A DNA stretch of 64,000 bases, from positions 3,968,001 through 4,032,000 of the forward strand of contig NZ_CP030840.1 in the NCBI RefSeq assembly GCF_003330725.1. Reading direction: 5' to 3'. The notes under the pieces are model-generated. The model did no database searches, had not been told where the DNA came from, and worked only from the letters and a program-made list of their open reading frames with translations. Shown here in pieces: positions 1-8,556 of this stretch. A program made the translations under genes and the position numbers. The stretch comes from Acidisarcina polymorpha. Lineage in GTDB: Bacteria > Acidobacteriota > Terriglobia > Terriglobales > Acidobacteriaceae. Positions within the stretch are counted from its first letter, which is position 1, and the number at the start of each line of letters is the position of its first letter.

Positions 1-1
1 T

Positions 2-2446
2 CATGATGTCTTCCAGCCGGACCAGACCGCCGAATACGATGTGGTCACCCGCGATTTTGCGGGTAGGCCGGTTATCGCCGACCTCAGCTTTGGGGTGGTG
101 GATGAAGCGATCTATTCGCTCTATCCCGACACCAGCGGCGACATGGTGAGCCGGCTGTATCCCCAGCGCTACGGATACAGCCAGGTCGACTCATCTCTGA
201 CCTACTACTTCTATGGAGCAGCGGGCACGAAGTCTCCCCTGCTCGCCATGCGCAATCTCCGCTATCGCCCCCAGTTGGCTCAGGTGAAGCCTGGCAATGA
301 GGCGAAGCCGCGTGTGCGCAAGGCCTTTCCGGACACCGCCTATTGGAATCCTTCGGTCCGCACCGACGCCAGCGGCCATGCGCACGTGACTTTGAAATTT
401 CCCGACTCGCTCACCACCTGGCGGGCCACGGTGCACGCCATCACGGCAAACTCGCAGGCAGGTTCCGCTATCAGCCGCGTGTTGGTGCGCAAGAATATCC
501 TGGTGCGCATGGGCACGCCGCGCTTTCTACGCAACGGCGACGAGATCATGCTGCCGGTGATCGCCCACAATTATCTCGACACGGCAAAGCAGGCGAAACT
601 ATCGCTCAGTGTCGACGGGCTAGATGTCGTGAATGGCGCCGAGCAGAGCGTAAACATTCCCAGCAAGGGCGAGGCTACGGCGATCTGGCGGCTGCGCGCG
701 ACGAAGATGGGAACCGCGAAGCTGGTGGCGAGCGCGATCACGGACGCCGAATCCGACGCTCTGGCAATAAATTTTCCGGTGGAGCCAAATGGCGTCGCCA
801 AGGACATCCCTCTGAGCGGTATTCTTTCGGACGGCCCGCGAGTGGAGAAGAGTATTGTGTTTCCCGTAAACACGGAATCTGCCGCGCACTCGCTGCGGAT
901 CAACGTCAGTCCATCGATCTCGGGCTCGCTTTTCTCCGCGCTCGACTATCTCACCTCGTTCCCCTACGGCTGCACCGAGCAAACGATGTCGAGCTACCTG
1001 CCCAACGTCATCGTCGCGGAGACTTTGAGCCGCTTGAATGTTCCGGCAAGAATCGACCTGGCCGAGCTGCAGGCGAAGATGCAGGCCGGACTCGACCGTC
1101 TCGCAGACTACCAGCATGATGACGGCGGGTGGGGATGGTGGAAAGAGGACGTCAGCCAGGTCTACATGACCGCCTACGTGGTGAGCGGCATCGGCCAGGG
1201 CGCAAAGTTCGTTCCCTTGCGCGGCAACCAGCGGGCGATGCTAGAAAATGGCCAGCGGTATCTTCGGACCCAACTGGACCAGCATCCGAGGATGCGGCCG
1301 GAGTTGCGCTCGGCCGTTGTCTATGCACTCGCTGAATCCGGCGAGAAGAATATCCAGGTGCCGCTCGATCAACAGTGGTCGCGGCGAAACGACCTGCAGC
1401 CCGAGGCGCTGGCGATGACCGGCTTGGCGATGCTCGAGGCTGGAGACCATCGCGCCGTGCAGATCGCGACGCTGCTCGAATCCAGCACGAAAAAACAAGG
1501 CATCGTCGCTTATTGGAAAGGCTCCTATGCGCCGCTCTTGGATGCGGACTACGAGAACGATGCCGAGGCGACGGCGTTCGCGATCCGTCTGCTTGCCCGG
1601 GTCGATGCGAACAGTCCGCTGCTACCGGCCGCCGCGCAATGGCTGATGCTCAACCGCGATGGGGGCGTCTGGTGGGACTCGACTGAGCAGACCGCTATGG
1701 TGCTTTTCGGGCTGGTCGATTATCTGGCGGTTTCGCACGAGCTCGACTCCGACTTTACGGCGGAGGTCACCGTCAATGGCCGCTCCGCAGGTCAACGTCA
1801 CTTCACTCCCGCCGATGCGACCAGCGGCGCCTCGCTGAGCATCGATCTCGACGCCTCTTCGCTGCAGCCTGGCGCCAACAGCATTCGAATCGAACGTTCG
1901 AGCGGAACAGGACCTGTCTACTGGTCGATCGGCGGCACCTACTATACGACCGACAAGAGCCAGTATCAGGCGGGGACGATTTCGTTGAACCTGACTCGCG
2001 ACTACTACAAGCTGCAGCCCACCCAAAAAGACGGCAAGATCGTTTATAGCCTGCAACCCCTGCGCGGCGACGCGCAGATCGGCGACGTGCTGGCCGTTCA
2101 CGAGGCGATCAACGGCTCGCCGATGAAGTATCTACTACTGGAAGATCCGATCGCCGCCGGCACCGAGTTTGTCGCTAGCGAAGACAGCTACCCGCTCGAG
2201 CAGCGTCCCGGCGGTTGGTATGGCTGGTATACGAGGCGCGAATTCCGCGATGACCGGGCCGTTTTCTTCTCGACGACATTTAGCGGACGGCAGGAGATCT
2301 TCTATCTAGTCAAGGTGGTCAATCCGGGAAGCTTCGTCATCAGCCCGGCGAGGGTGCAGCCGATGTATCAACCTGGCATTCAGGCGACCAGCGACGAGCT
2401 TCAACTGCAGGTTCCGGCTCCCCCAGCCACGGGCGGCGCGCAATGA
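2..2446 (+). CDS. Alpha-2-macroglobulin family protein, C-terminal part (5' end outside window)
   Basis: The reading frame is open from the first bases of the window, so only the C-terminal ~814 residues are seen. It carries the macroglobulin thioester motif: CTEQ follows FPYG, with the cysteine codon at 971-973. A helical thioester-domain stretch rich in W and G (DDGGWGWWKED) follows, then a C-terminal receptor-binding-like beta domain. Bacterial homologues are periplasmic or lipid-anchored protease traps thought to cover breaches in the cell wall, often paired with PBP1c. The intact CxEQ suggests an active thioester. The stop overlaps the next start (ATGA), so the membrane protein downstream is translationally coupled. 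No defect is visible. Family assignment is firm; the missing N-terminus hides the signal peptide and bait region. Confidence 0.93.
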   Translation, partial: HDVFQPDQTAEYDVVTRDFAGRPVIADLSFGVVDEAIYSLYPDTSGDMVSRLYPQRYGYSQVDSSLTYYFYGAAGTKSPLLAMRNLRYRPQLAQVKPGNEAKPRVRKAFPDTAYWNPSVRTDASGHAHVTLKFPDSLTTWRATVHAITANSQAGSAISRVLVRKNILVRMGTPRFLRNGDEIMLPVIAHNYLDTAKQAKLSLSVDGLDVVNGAEQSVNIPSKGEATAIWRLRATKMGTAKLVASAITDAESDALAINFPVEPNGVAKDIPLSGILSDGPRVEKSIVFPVNTESAAHSLRINVSPSISGSLFSALDYLTSFPYGCTEQTMSSYLPNVIVAETLSRLNVPARIDLAELQAKMQAGLDRLADYQHDDGGWGWWKEDVSQVYMTAYVVSGIGQGAKFVPLRGNQRAMLENGQRYLRTQLDQHPRMRPELRSAVVYALAESGEKNIQVPLDQQWSRRNDLQPEALAMTGLAMLEAGDHRAVQIATLLESSTKKQGIVAYWKGSYAPLLDADYENDAEATAFAIRLLARVDANSPLLPAAAQWLMLNRDGGVWWDSTEQTAMVLFGLVDYLAVSHELDSDFTAEVTVNGRSAGQRHFTPADATSGASLSIDLDASSLQPGANSIRIERSSGTGPVYWSIGGTYYTTDKSQYQAGTISLNLTRDYYKLQPTQKDGKIVYSLQPLRGDAQIGDVLAVHEAINGSPMKYLLLEDPIAAGTEFVASEDSYPLEQRPGGWYGWYTRREFRDDRAVFFSTTFSGRQEIFYLVKVVNPGSFVISPARVQPMYQPGIQATSDELQLQVPAPPATGGAQ

Positions 2447-3231
2447 GATCTATCCTGCTCAATGCGCGCACCCGCCTGACCGCGAGGTTCGTGTTACTGC
2501 ATCTTGGCCTGGTAGTGATTGTTGCGATGCTCTTCGCGTTATGGCTACACATTCCGGACTCCAGTGTTTTAGCAGTGATCGGCACTGGTTTGCTGGGTTC
2601 TTTGATTTCGGTGTTGACCTTCGGCGGCGAAGCGGTGCTGCTGCGCCGACTAGCTGGCTCGACGCAAGGAAATCTGCTTGCCGGAGCGATCGCTCTGCTG
2701 TTGGCGGCCGCGCTTTGGCTCGCCAGTTGGTTATGGCTCAACCATATTGGCGAGAGCGACTTCTTCATGCAGGCGGCCGGTTATGCGAACTCGCGCTTTC
2801 CTCACTCGCTTCGTAACCTCTTTACCTTCGCAAATATATTGCGGTTGCTTGGCTGGGTGGCGCTTGCGCTGAAGTGGCTCAGCGCAGGAATCCTCTTGGC
2901 GATCGCCGTACCCTTTGCACAGAGCAAGCGCCCAGTACGTTCCAGCCTGCGAGTGCTCCTCTCGATCAGCTATTGGCTTGTCCTGGCGGCAAGTGCCATC
3001 GTCGTGACGATGATAACAGCAAGGCTGGTGGAGTGGACCCCGGGCCACGGGCTTCGCGTCGAAGCGTTAAGCCTGGTGCTTCGCCTCGTCGTGGTGGTGA
3101 TTGTCGATGCGGTCTTGGTCTGCTATGTGCTAGCCGTGATCGCTACACTGGTCGTCCGCTCGGAAGATGGTCAGGCGACTCCGGAGGGAAGTCCCGAGCG
3201 AAGCCAGCCGCGTAGCGTGGACATGCCATAA
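2443..3231 (+). CDS. Polytopic inner-membrane protein of unknown function
   Basis: A 262-residue protein with about six hydrophobic segments, at roughly residues 16-36, 40-62, 80-98, 130-152, 170-192 and 205-232, and a short charged C-terminal tail. I recognise no family. Its start overlaps the macroglobulin stop by the ATGA type, so it is co-translated with it and may anchor or assist the protease trap; that role is inference from position only. Its last 61 bases overlap the 3' end of the convergent SpoIID-type gene. Confidence 0.8.
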   Translation: MRSILLNARTRLTARFVLLHLGLVVIVAMLFALWLHIPDSSVLAVIGTGLLGSLISVLTFGGEAVLLRRLAGSTQGNLLAGAIALLLAAALWLASWLWLNHIGESDFFMQAAGYANSRFPHSLRNLFTFANILRLLGWVALALKWLSAGILLAIAVPFAQSKRPVRSSLRVLLSISYWLVLAASAIVVTMITARLVEWTPGHGLRVEALSLVLRLVVVVIVDAVLVCYVLAVIATLVVRSEDGQATPEGSPERSQPRSVDMP

Positions 3232-4928
3232 CGCTCAGCCAGCATGTGCACGCGGGCGCCGGCGGCTCGATGAGCGCGTTCACTCTCGCTCCAACTAGCT
3301 GCACTTCGCAAAGCGTTGTCGATAGCTTCGTGGGGCATGCTCGAGGCAGAACTAAGTGCCTCGTCGGATAACTCCTCCACCATCCCCTCGCGGAACCATA
3401 GCGGGGCGTGGTAGGTGGCCTCTGATTCCACCAGCAAATGCAGCATCTCATGCAGCATCACTTTTCTGATGCTGCCGCCCTTATTCAACACCGATGCCGG
3501 CTGCAGCACGAGCCGTGTTCCCTGGGTACTTGCCAGGACCCACCCCGGCAGCGACGTCAGCTGGCGAAAGAGTTCGGTGGATGGGGCGATAGTGATCTCT
3601 GGAGAGAGCTTGCCGTGCGGCGAGAATCGCTGCATTGCCTCTCGCCATATCCCCTCCAGTTCCTCTAGTTGAGCGGCTGATTCTATCTGTGTACTGCGCA
3701 CGGTGAAGGACGGCGTATGGGTAATTCGCCATCCCTGATCGTCGAGGCCGATGCGGACCGCTGTGCCAGGGAAATAGAATCCGAGGATCTCTTTGGTACT
3801 TTTGTGCTCGCTGGCCATCTCTGCCGCGCCCGTTTGGCAAAGGCCGACGCCGTGTCCGTATCCGTGTCCATCGAAGACGAGTATTCCGCCGCGCAGCGCG
3901 AGCTCGTACTGGTCGCTGCGGATCCGGTTCCAACCCAGAGTGCGATCGATGCCCAGCCGCAAGGCGCTCGCCATGAGCCATGTCGAATGTGAGTGAGCGT
4001 CGGAGAACTCAGCCTGAAGCGCTCGACTAGATCCGCTGCGCTGAACCACCTTTGCGGCGACTAGTGGTTCGGGCAGCTGCCATCCTTGCGCGGACGCAAT
4101 CGAGCTAAACTCTGCCGACGACACTTCGGTGTGCCAGGCTGCCGTACCGCGGCGAAGGCAATAAGGATCGGGATGCCTGCGGAGGTACGTTGCCCCGTGA
4201 AGACGAGGCCAGACCGTGGAGGCATCTTCGGTCATGCCTCCGCAGTGCTCGCTGAAGAAGACCTCTGCACGCCTGCCCTGAAACCACACGGTCTCACCCG
4301 CCGTGTCGCGGACCGCGTCGTCGATGGCGGCGGACACCTCTCCGAGACGCATCGCCTGACACCCGGTGCTGTCGCACAAGTCCGCGGGAAGATGTGCAGG
4401 CTGTGCGGAATAGTGTGGACCATTCAACGCATACGTACGTGCGACGATCGCCATTGCGCGCAGGGATTCGGGCGCCTCGTCGCCCGCTGTTTCCGCGTTC
4501 AGCACTGCCGCGACGTAGCGTTCGCTTGACAAAGTCAACACCACGTCGATTCCGTTGCGGTCCGATCTTAGATGCCATAGTCCGGCAGCGCTTTTTTGCT
4601 CGCCAGTGTCGTTGTCTATAACTTTGAGCGTGCCGCCGGCAGATAGCTCTCTCGGTCCGGTAAGTACCAGTGGCGCGGTCAACGGTTTGTGGACGCAAGA
4701 GGCGCAGGCGGAAATCCAGGTGTTCGAAGAGAGAGGCGTTAACGTGACGGCGGCGAGTCTGTGGGTCGAAAAGAGAAGTACGGAAACATCACGCCCACCG
4801 TCGTGTAGCGTGTCTGCAAGAGCTGGTGCACACGAGAGTGCCGAGACTAGAGCAAGAGTGGACAACCTTTTCAGTGCCGGTGGCCTCAGATTGGCGGATT
4901 TTACTCCGAATAAAGACGAGGGCCTCAT
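3171..4928 (-). CDS. SpoIID/LytB-domain protein with C-terminal gluzincin-like domain
   Basis: A 585-residue exported protein. A signal peptide lies near residues 20-39 (ending APALA). The central SpoIID/LytB domain shows the family blocks VAAVLNAETAGDEAPESLRA and GHGYGHGVGLCQTGAAEMA. SpoIID-type proteins are lytic transglycosylases acting on stem-less glycan strands. After about residue 400 a second domain contains HEMLHLLVES followed by WFREGMVEE, which resembles a peptidase-MA-like HExxH zinc site, here with HEMLH. The gene follows the transpeptidase gene with a 4-base overlap, so the two probably form a cell-wall operon. The combination of a glycan-cleaving and a putative metalloprotease domain is uncommon; whether the second domain is active cannot be told from sequence. 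Confidence 0.85.
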   Translation of the reverse strand: MRPSSLFGVKSANLRPPALKRLSTLALVSALSCAPALADTLHDGGRDVSVLLFSTHRLAAVTLTPLSSNTWISACASCVHKPLTAPLVLTGPRELSAGGTLKVIDNDTGEQKSAAGLWHLRSDRNGIDVVLTLSSERYVAAVLNAETAGDEAPESLRAMAIVARTYALNGPHYSAQPAHLPADLCDSTGCQAMRLGEVSAAIDDAVRDTAGETVWFQGRRAEVFFSEHCGGMTEDASTVWPRLHGATYLRRHPDPYCLRRGTAAWHTEVSSAEFSSIASAQGWQLPEPLVAAKVVQRSGSSRALQAEFSDAHSHSTWLMASALRLGIDRTLGWNRIRSDQYELALRGGILVFDGHGYGHGVGLCQTGAAEMASEHKSTKEILGFYFPGTAVRIGLDDQGWRITHTPSFTVRSTQIESAAQLEELEGIWREAMQRFSPHGKLSPEITIAPSTELFRQLTSLPGWVLASTQGTRLVLQPASVLNKGGSIRKVMLHEMLHLLVESEATYHAPLWFREGMVEELSDEALSSASSMPHEAIDNALRSAASWSESERAHRAAGARVHMLAERYGMSTLRGWLRSGLPSGVA

Positions 4929-5869
4929 CGAGGCGCCTCGTGACGCTGGAGTTCAAGAAAGAAGGTGTGGGCGAGCAGTGCCGCTGTTCCTCCATCGCCG
5001 TGAGGCACAAACACCACCAAGACCAGGCGGCCCGGCAAATATCCGGCAAACCATCCATGGGTCCATTGCTCGCCAGCGTTGCTGGCTGTACCCGTCTTTC
5101 CCAGGATTGTCACTCCCGGTAGCGCTGCCGCATTTGCCATGCCATACTTCACCGAATCGGCCAGTCCCAGCGCGACCGGACTATCGGCAGTCAAGCCGAG
5201 TGCCATCTGCCGATAGGCGCGAGCGAGTTGAAGCGGCGAGATCATCCCGCCCTTAAGACCCAGCACTACAAGCTCGCGGCCTTCAACGGTCGCAAGTTCG
5301 TGCGGGTCATGTGGGATGCCTGACTGACGCAGCGCGTCCTCCAGGTTTTCGGGCGAGAATCTCTTGGCTAGATCAGCGAAGTAAGTGTTGCAGGATTCGG
5401 CCAGTCCGGCTTCCGCGTCAAAGACAATTGCATCTCCGGGATGGGTACAAGGCAGATAGCGGCTCCCGACATGAAGGTCACGCTTGCAGAGCACCTCTGT
5501 ATTCGAATTCACAATGTGATGCCGTAACGCGTAGTCGAGGACCAGAGGCTTCAATGAAGAACCGGGAGTTCCCCGGCGCGTATCCCGCACTTCACCGAGC
5601 AACCGCCCCGTCTTGAAGTCGAGAATCAAAGCCGAAGCCTGGCTTCCGCGAAGAGCCTCGGCCAAAGGAGCTTGCATTGACTGGGCACATACTGCATGTT
5701 CACTACAGATGAGCAGAAGAAGAATAAGCGCAGAAATCTTTATAGATCCCGAGCAATGTATACCTCTGGGAAAGTCGGGGGATGTTTTGGCAACGGGAAT
5801 ACAGGGTAACGTTAAGTGGTCGCTAACAAAATTCGCGACAGCCGAAAGTTTTTGTTCATCCAAGCCCAA
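4925..5869 (-). CDS. Short penicillin-binding transpeptidase-domain protein
   Basis: A 314-residue protein with the three serine-acyltransferase motifs in order: SxxK in PGSSLKPL, SxN in AESCNTYF and KTG in LGKTGTAS. It is therefore a penicillin-binding or D,D-peptidase-like fold. It lacks the glycosyltransferase and pedestal domains, so it is much shorter than class A or B PBPs. A hydrophobic stretch near residues 43-62 is the likely signal or anchor; no better start with a ribosome-binding site is obvious downstream, so the first Met is kept. It overlaps the SpoIID-type gene by 4 bases and sits close to the macroglobulin gene, echoing the known pairing of bacterial macroglobulin with PBP1c. 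Confidence 0.82.
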   Translation of the reverse strand: MGLDEQKLSAVANFVSDHLTLPCIPVAKTSPDFPRGIHCSGSIKISALILLLLICSEHAVCAQSMQAPLAEALRGSQASALILDFKTGRLLGEVRDTRRGTPGSSLKPLVLDYALRHHIVNSNTEVLCKRDLHVGSRYLPCTHPGDAIVFDAEAGLAESCNTYFADLAKRFSPENLEDALRQSGIPHDPHELATVEGRELVVLGLKGGMISPLQLARAYRQMALGLTADSPVALGLADSVKYGMANAAALPGVTILGKTGTASNAGEQWTHGWFAGYLPGRLVLVVFVPHGDGGTAALLAHTFFLELQRHEAPR

Positions 5870-5912
5870 AGTGACCTTTCCTCGCTAATCAAGCAGCCCG
5901 CCTGCCGAACAT

Positions 5913-6119
5913 CTAAGCGATTGTAGTTAAGAGTACCCACAGATCTTCCATCCGAGTGTATCCAAAGCTGCTTGGAGCCTGAGCAATCTTGATCGTTGCG
6001 GCGGTACGCCCAGTCACGCTTACGCGGGCACCCTCGTTGATGAATAATTTGGCGGTCGCTAAGCCGATGCCGGTGGTTCCGCCTGTAATAAGCGCAGTTT
6101 TTCCTTTGAACCGATCCAT
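5913..6119 (-). pseudogene. Truncated N-terminal fragment of a short-chain dehydrogenase
   Basis: A 68-codon frame begins like a classical [22 protein letters not shown] carries the TGxxxGxG nucleotide-binding motif, and [13 protein letters not shown] follows as beta-2. After about residue 45 the SDR similarity stops and the frame ends 20 residues later. The catalytic Ser, Tyr and Lys region is absent, so it cannot be a working SDR. It is best read as a deletion remnant at the edge of the accessory region. Confidence 0.75.
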
Positions 6120-6225
6120 GTTGTCTCCTGTGTTTATCTGTTCTGAAGCATTTAGGAACGCGTGAGTGCATTAATCGCAGTCGTGCATTGTTCTCCGGCA
6201 GCGCCTGGTCTGCGTGGACTCTTCA

Positions 6226-7014
6226 TCATTTCTCCGCTACCTTGCGCGCAACCTCAAGCGCCGTCGCCCCGACCCTGGCGCCGAGTCGGTACGCCGTTTC
6301 ATTCACCGCCGAGATAATGCCCTGTGTCAGCGTTGACTCGCCATCACCAATACACGCCGAATCCGCGGAGACCGTAGCGGCGGCAATCCCATCCGAATCG
6401 AGAAGAGGAAGGCAGGCAGCGCCCGCGAGGTCGACGCCGAAGCCGGCATCGTTAAAGAAAACAAGGCGCGGCTTGAAGGAACGCGTAAATGGAGCAGCGC
6501 TTCTGCCGCCATGACTACCGCTTGCCACGACCAAGCCTGCATCTTCTGGAGTTGCGAATGAGATGGAGCCTATGCAGAGGATGCCGTCAACAAAGGCGCG
6601 TTCCTCTACCGGTGCCTCCACCTCTGCGTGGGGCCACGGGGCAGACTTCAGTAGCTCCACTGCTTGTGCGACGGTTTGACCGGTCTCTACGCCACAGGTG
6701 GCCGCAAGTTTGTTGACGCGACTGATGATCCCCCGATGGAGCATGTCTGCGGCGTCGCCGGCCCGGGCGCTGTGCGTCGCTGCGGCCGCCATAGCCATGC
6801 CATGCTGGTCCGCCCAAGGCAGACCGCTGACCCCCGCCTCATCCCGGCCGATGCCGCAGTCATGATGTATGGCAGCGCGAACACCGGCTCTGGCCGAGTA
6901 GTACGCCACGTAGGCCGTGGCATTCGAACCGCCAACAACGACGGCACCGTTTGCTTCAGGAGGAAGCTTTACAACCCCATCGACCACCAGAACAGGAACG
7001 TCTATTGAGAGCAC
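6226..7014 (-). CDS. Internally duplicated protein of unknown function
   Basis: A 262-residue soluble protein with a GTG start. GGAGG lies a few bases upstream, inside a 58-bp repeat shared with the next gene. I do not recognise the family. The protein is an internal tandem duplication: the first half has D-x-G-x-G-x-D-x-AG, then LPWADQHGMA, GD and GIISRVNKLA; the second half repeats DAGFGVDLAG, LPLLDSDGIA, GD and GIISAVNETA, each about 75 residues long. The conserved Asp and Gly residues suggest a ligand or metal pocket built from two pseudo-symmetric modules. It lies downstream of the VOC gene on the same strand and has its own copy of the leader. Confidence 0.7.
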   Translation of the reverse strand: MLSIDVPVLVVDGVVKLPPEANGAVVVGGSNATAYVAYYSARAGVRAAIHHDCGIGRDEAGVSGLPWADQHGMAMAAAATHSARAGDAADMLHRGIISRVNKLAATCGVETGQTVAQAVELLKSAPWPHAEVEAPVEERAFVDGILCIGSISFATPEDAGLVVASGSHGGRSAAPFTRSFKPRLVFFNDAGFGVDLAGAACLPLLDSDGIAAATVSADSACIGDGESTLTQGIISAVNETAYRLGARVGATALEVARKVAEK

Positions 7015-7020
7015 TTCCGA

Positions 7021-7078
7021 CCTCCGAAAAACTGTATGTGCTCACGCGAATCGCCCCCAGATAGGTACGTCATCCGCG
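7021..7078 (-). repeat. 58-bp leader repeat, copy 1 (upstream of the duplicated protein)
   Basis: This stretch aligns without gaps to 7524-7581 with about 9 mismatches in 58. Both copies lie directly 5' of a minus-strand gene and include the ribosome-binding site, which reads TTTTTCGGAGG on the minus strand. Shared cores on the plus strand are CCTCCGAAAAA, CGCGAATCG and AGATAGGTACGTC. It looks like a duplicated 5' leader or promoter segment. Confidence 0.75.
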
Positions 7079-7092
7079 TCAGCAGTTCGCCG

Positions 7093-7515
7093 CTACTTTT
7101 TCGCCTCGCCGACCTCGATGAGGTGGCCGTCGGGATCGCGCATATAGCACCGCGTCTCGGACTCATGAACCTTGGGTTCGGTGAGGAACTTCGCACCCGG
7201 ACCTTTCCAACGTTCGTAGCACTCCGCAATGTTCGCGACGCGGATGTTCATGAAGCTGCTGACAGCCTCGCCATCCTTCGGAGCCGAAAGGTAGACGGCC
7301 GGCTTGTCGTCGGTCGGCCCGCCGCCCACGTTGATGATGACCCAGGTGTTCTCGAGCTGGACGATGCACGGCGTGCCGTTTTCGCCGTCCATGACGACTA
7401 TCCCGCCGAGGATTTGCGAGTAAAAGTCCAGCGACTTCTTTATGTCCGCCGAAACGAGAAAGTGCGTCACGGTGAAGCCCGTGGTGGGGAAGATTTCGTA
7501 GTTGGTATTTGGCAT
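7093..7515 (-). CDS. VOC (glyoxalase/bleomycin-resistance fold) family protein
   Basis: A 140-residue single-subunit VOC protein. The N-terminal module has VTHFLVSADIKKSLDFYSQI and the C-terminal module ends RCYMRDPDGHLIEVGEAKK, the typical DPDGxxIE strand. Members bind a divalent metal and act as lyases, dioxygenases or drug-binding proteins; the substrate here is unknown. Its ATG follows a GGAGG carried on the second copy of the 58-bp leader. It is divergent from the TetR gene at 7669, which is a plausible regulator. Confidence 0.88.
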   Translation of the reverse strand: MPNTNYEIFPTTGFTVTHFLVSADIKKSLDFYSQILGGIVVMDGENGTPCIVQLENTWVIINVGGGPTDDKPAVYLSAPKDGEAVSSFMNIRVANIAECYERWKGPGAKFLTEPKVHESETRCYMRDPDGHLIEVGEAKK

Positions 7516-7523
7516 TTCTAGGC

Positions 7524-7581
7524 CCTCCGAAAAAGTGTGTGTGCGCTCGCGAATCGGACCGAGATAGGTACGTCGTCCACG
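7524..7581 (-). repeat. 58-bp leader repeat, copy 2 (upstream of the VOC gene)
   Basis: This is the partner of 7021-7078, aligning without gaps. It starts 8 bases upstream of the VOC start codon and carries that gene's Shine-Dalgarno sequence. It lies in the divergent region between the VOC gene and the TetR gene, so it may include a regulatory site as well as the leader. Confidence 0.75.
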
Positions 7582-7668
7582 ACCCCAGTTCTATATCGAA
7601 CGTTATATTACCCCTACGGAAAGTGTCAATGTTATGTAGTGCGTGGTATAGAATAGTACGGAGCAGCT

Positions 7669-8319
7669 ATGGGACGTCCACGCGAATTCGACATCGACAC
7701 GGCCATCAAGACGGCGACTGAACTTTTCTGGCGAAAGGGCTACGAAGGCACATCGCTTAGTGATCTCACCGGTGCTATGCGCATCACCGCGCCGAGCTTC
7801 TATTTTGCTTTTGGAAATAAGGAAAAGCTCTTCCGGGTAGTCATCGAGCGGTATTACGAAAAACAGCTAGAACTTCTTGAGAGTGCGCTTCGGGAACCGA
7901 CTGTGCGAGGTGTGGCGGAGAAGTTTCTCTATGGCTATGCCGACGTCCTCACCGGGCCATCTCACGCGCCTGGCTGCCTCGCTCTCAACAGTTCTCTTCC
8001 TTCTGCAGAAGATGACACAGTTCGCGCTTGGCTGGCCAAGTTGCGCGGCGAGTTGATCGTCCGACTTCGTAAACGAATTGCCAAGGCCCGTGGCACCACC
8101 GACCTTCCTGTAAATGCTGATCCCGATGTGCTCGCGCGTTACATCGCAGTAATCGCATGGGGGTTGGCGGTCGAAGCTCAATCGGGAGCCAAGCGCAAAG
8201 ACCTATACAGTGCAATCGCAGCGGGCCTCGCAGCGTGGCCTGCTGCTGCCGTTCCCGCCCCGGAGCGCCGCCTGCTGCCAACTACTCGTAAGAGCGCGTC
8301 CGCACACCGTCGGCAGTAG
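7669..8319 (+). CDS. TetR/AcrR family transcriptional regulator
   Basis: A 216-residue regulator. The N-terminal HTH runs over about residues 1-50: MGRPREFD, then ALFWRKGYEGTSL-type spacing, with recognition helix SFYFAFGNKEKLF. The rest is the helical ligand-binding domain. It contains SHAPGCLALNSSL, a GCL motif common in the subgroup that controls neighbouring redox enzymes. It is transcribed away from the VOC gene and probably controls that operon and itself; the effector is unknown. Confidence 0.92.
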   Translation: MGRPREFDIDTAIKTATELFWRKGYEGTSLSDLTGAMRITAPSFYFAFGNKEKLFRVVIERYYEKQLELLESALREPTVRGVAEKFLYGYADVLTGPSHAPGCLALNSSLPSAEDDTVRAWLAKLRGELIVRLRKRIAKARGTTDLPVNADPDVLARYIAVIAWGLAVEAQSGAKRKDLYSAIAAGLAAWPAAAVPAPERRLLPTTRKSASAHRRQ

Positions 8320-8486
8320 TGTCTTTGAATGCCCGGCGGTAGGCCTCCATCGGTCCGACGAAAGAAGGCTGCTCCTGGGGTCATGGGTCGTACCGCCGCT
8401 AATGCCCGCTACTAGAACCGTTGATGTCGGCTCGAGAGGGAACGCGCCCGACTCTGGCTAGAGACAACTCCCGTCTTGCAATGGAC

Positions 8487-8506
8487 GCCTCATGTCGGTG
8501 AGGCGC
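8487..8506. terminator. Small hairpin in a convergent intergenic region
   Basis: Perfect 7-bp arms CGCCTCA and TGAGGCG are separated by a 6-base loop. The hairpin lies between the convergent TetR gene and cupin gene and just before a stronger hairpin. No U-run follows, so it may only assist termination. Confidence 0.4.
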
Positions 8507-8520
8507 CACTTTATGGAAGC

Positions 8521-8545
8521 AGGTTTCTCACAGGGAGAAACCTGG
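8521..8545. terminator. Strong hairpin, probable bidirectional terminator
   Basis: A perfect 10-bp inverted repeat: CAGGTTTCTC and GAGAAACCTG with loop ACAGG. It lies between the TetR gene (ends 8319) and the end of the minus-strand cupin gene (8557), the expected place for a shared terminator. There is no clear T-tract on either side, so it could instead act as an mRNA-stabilising stem. Confidence 0.55.
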
Positions 8546-8556
8546 CGTGGAGTTTG

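Noticed and set aside
7582-7668. A TetR operator around AACGTT upstream of the regulator at 7669
   Set aside because: The symmetry beyond the 6-bp core is poor, unlike the clear sites at 9906 and 12106.
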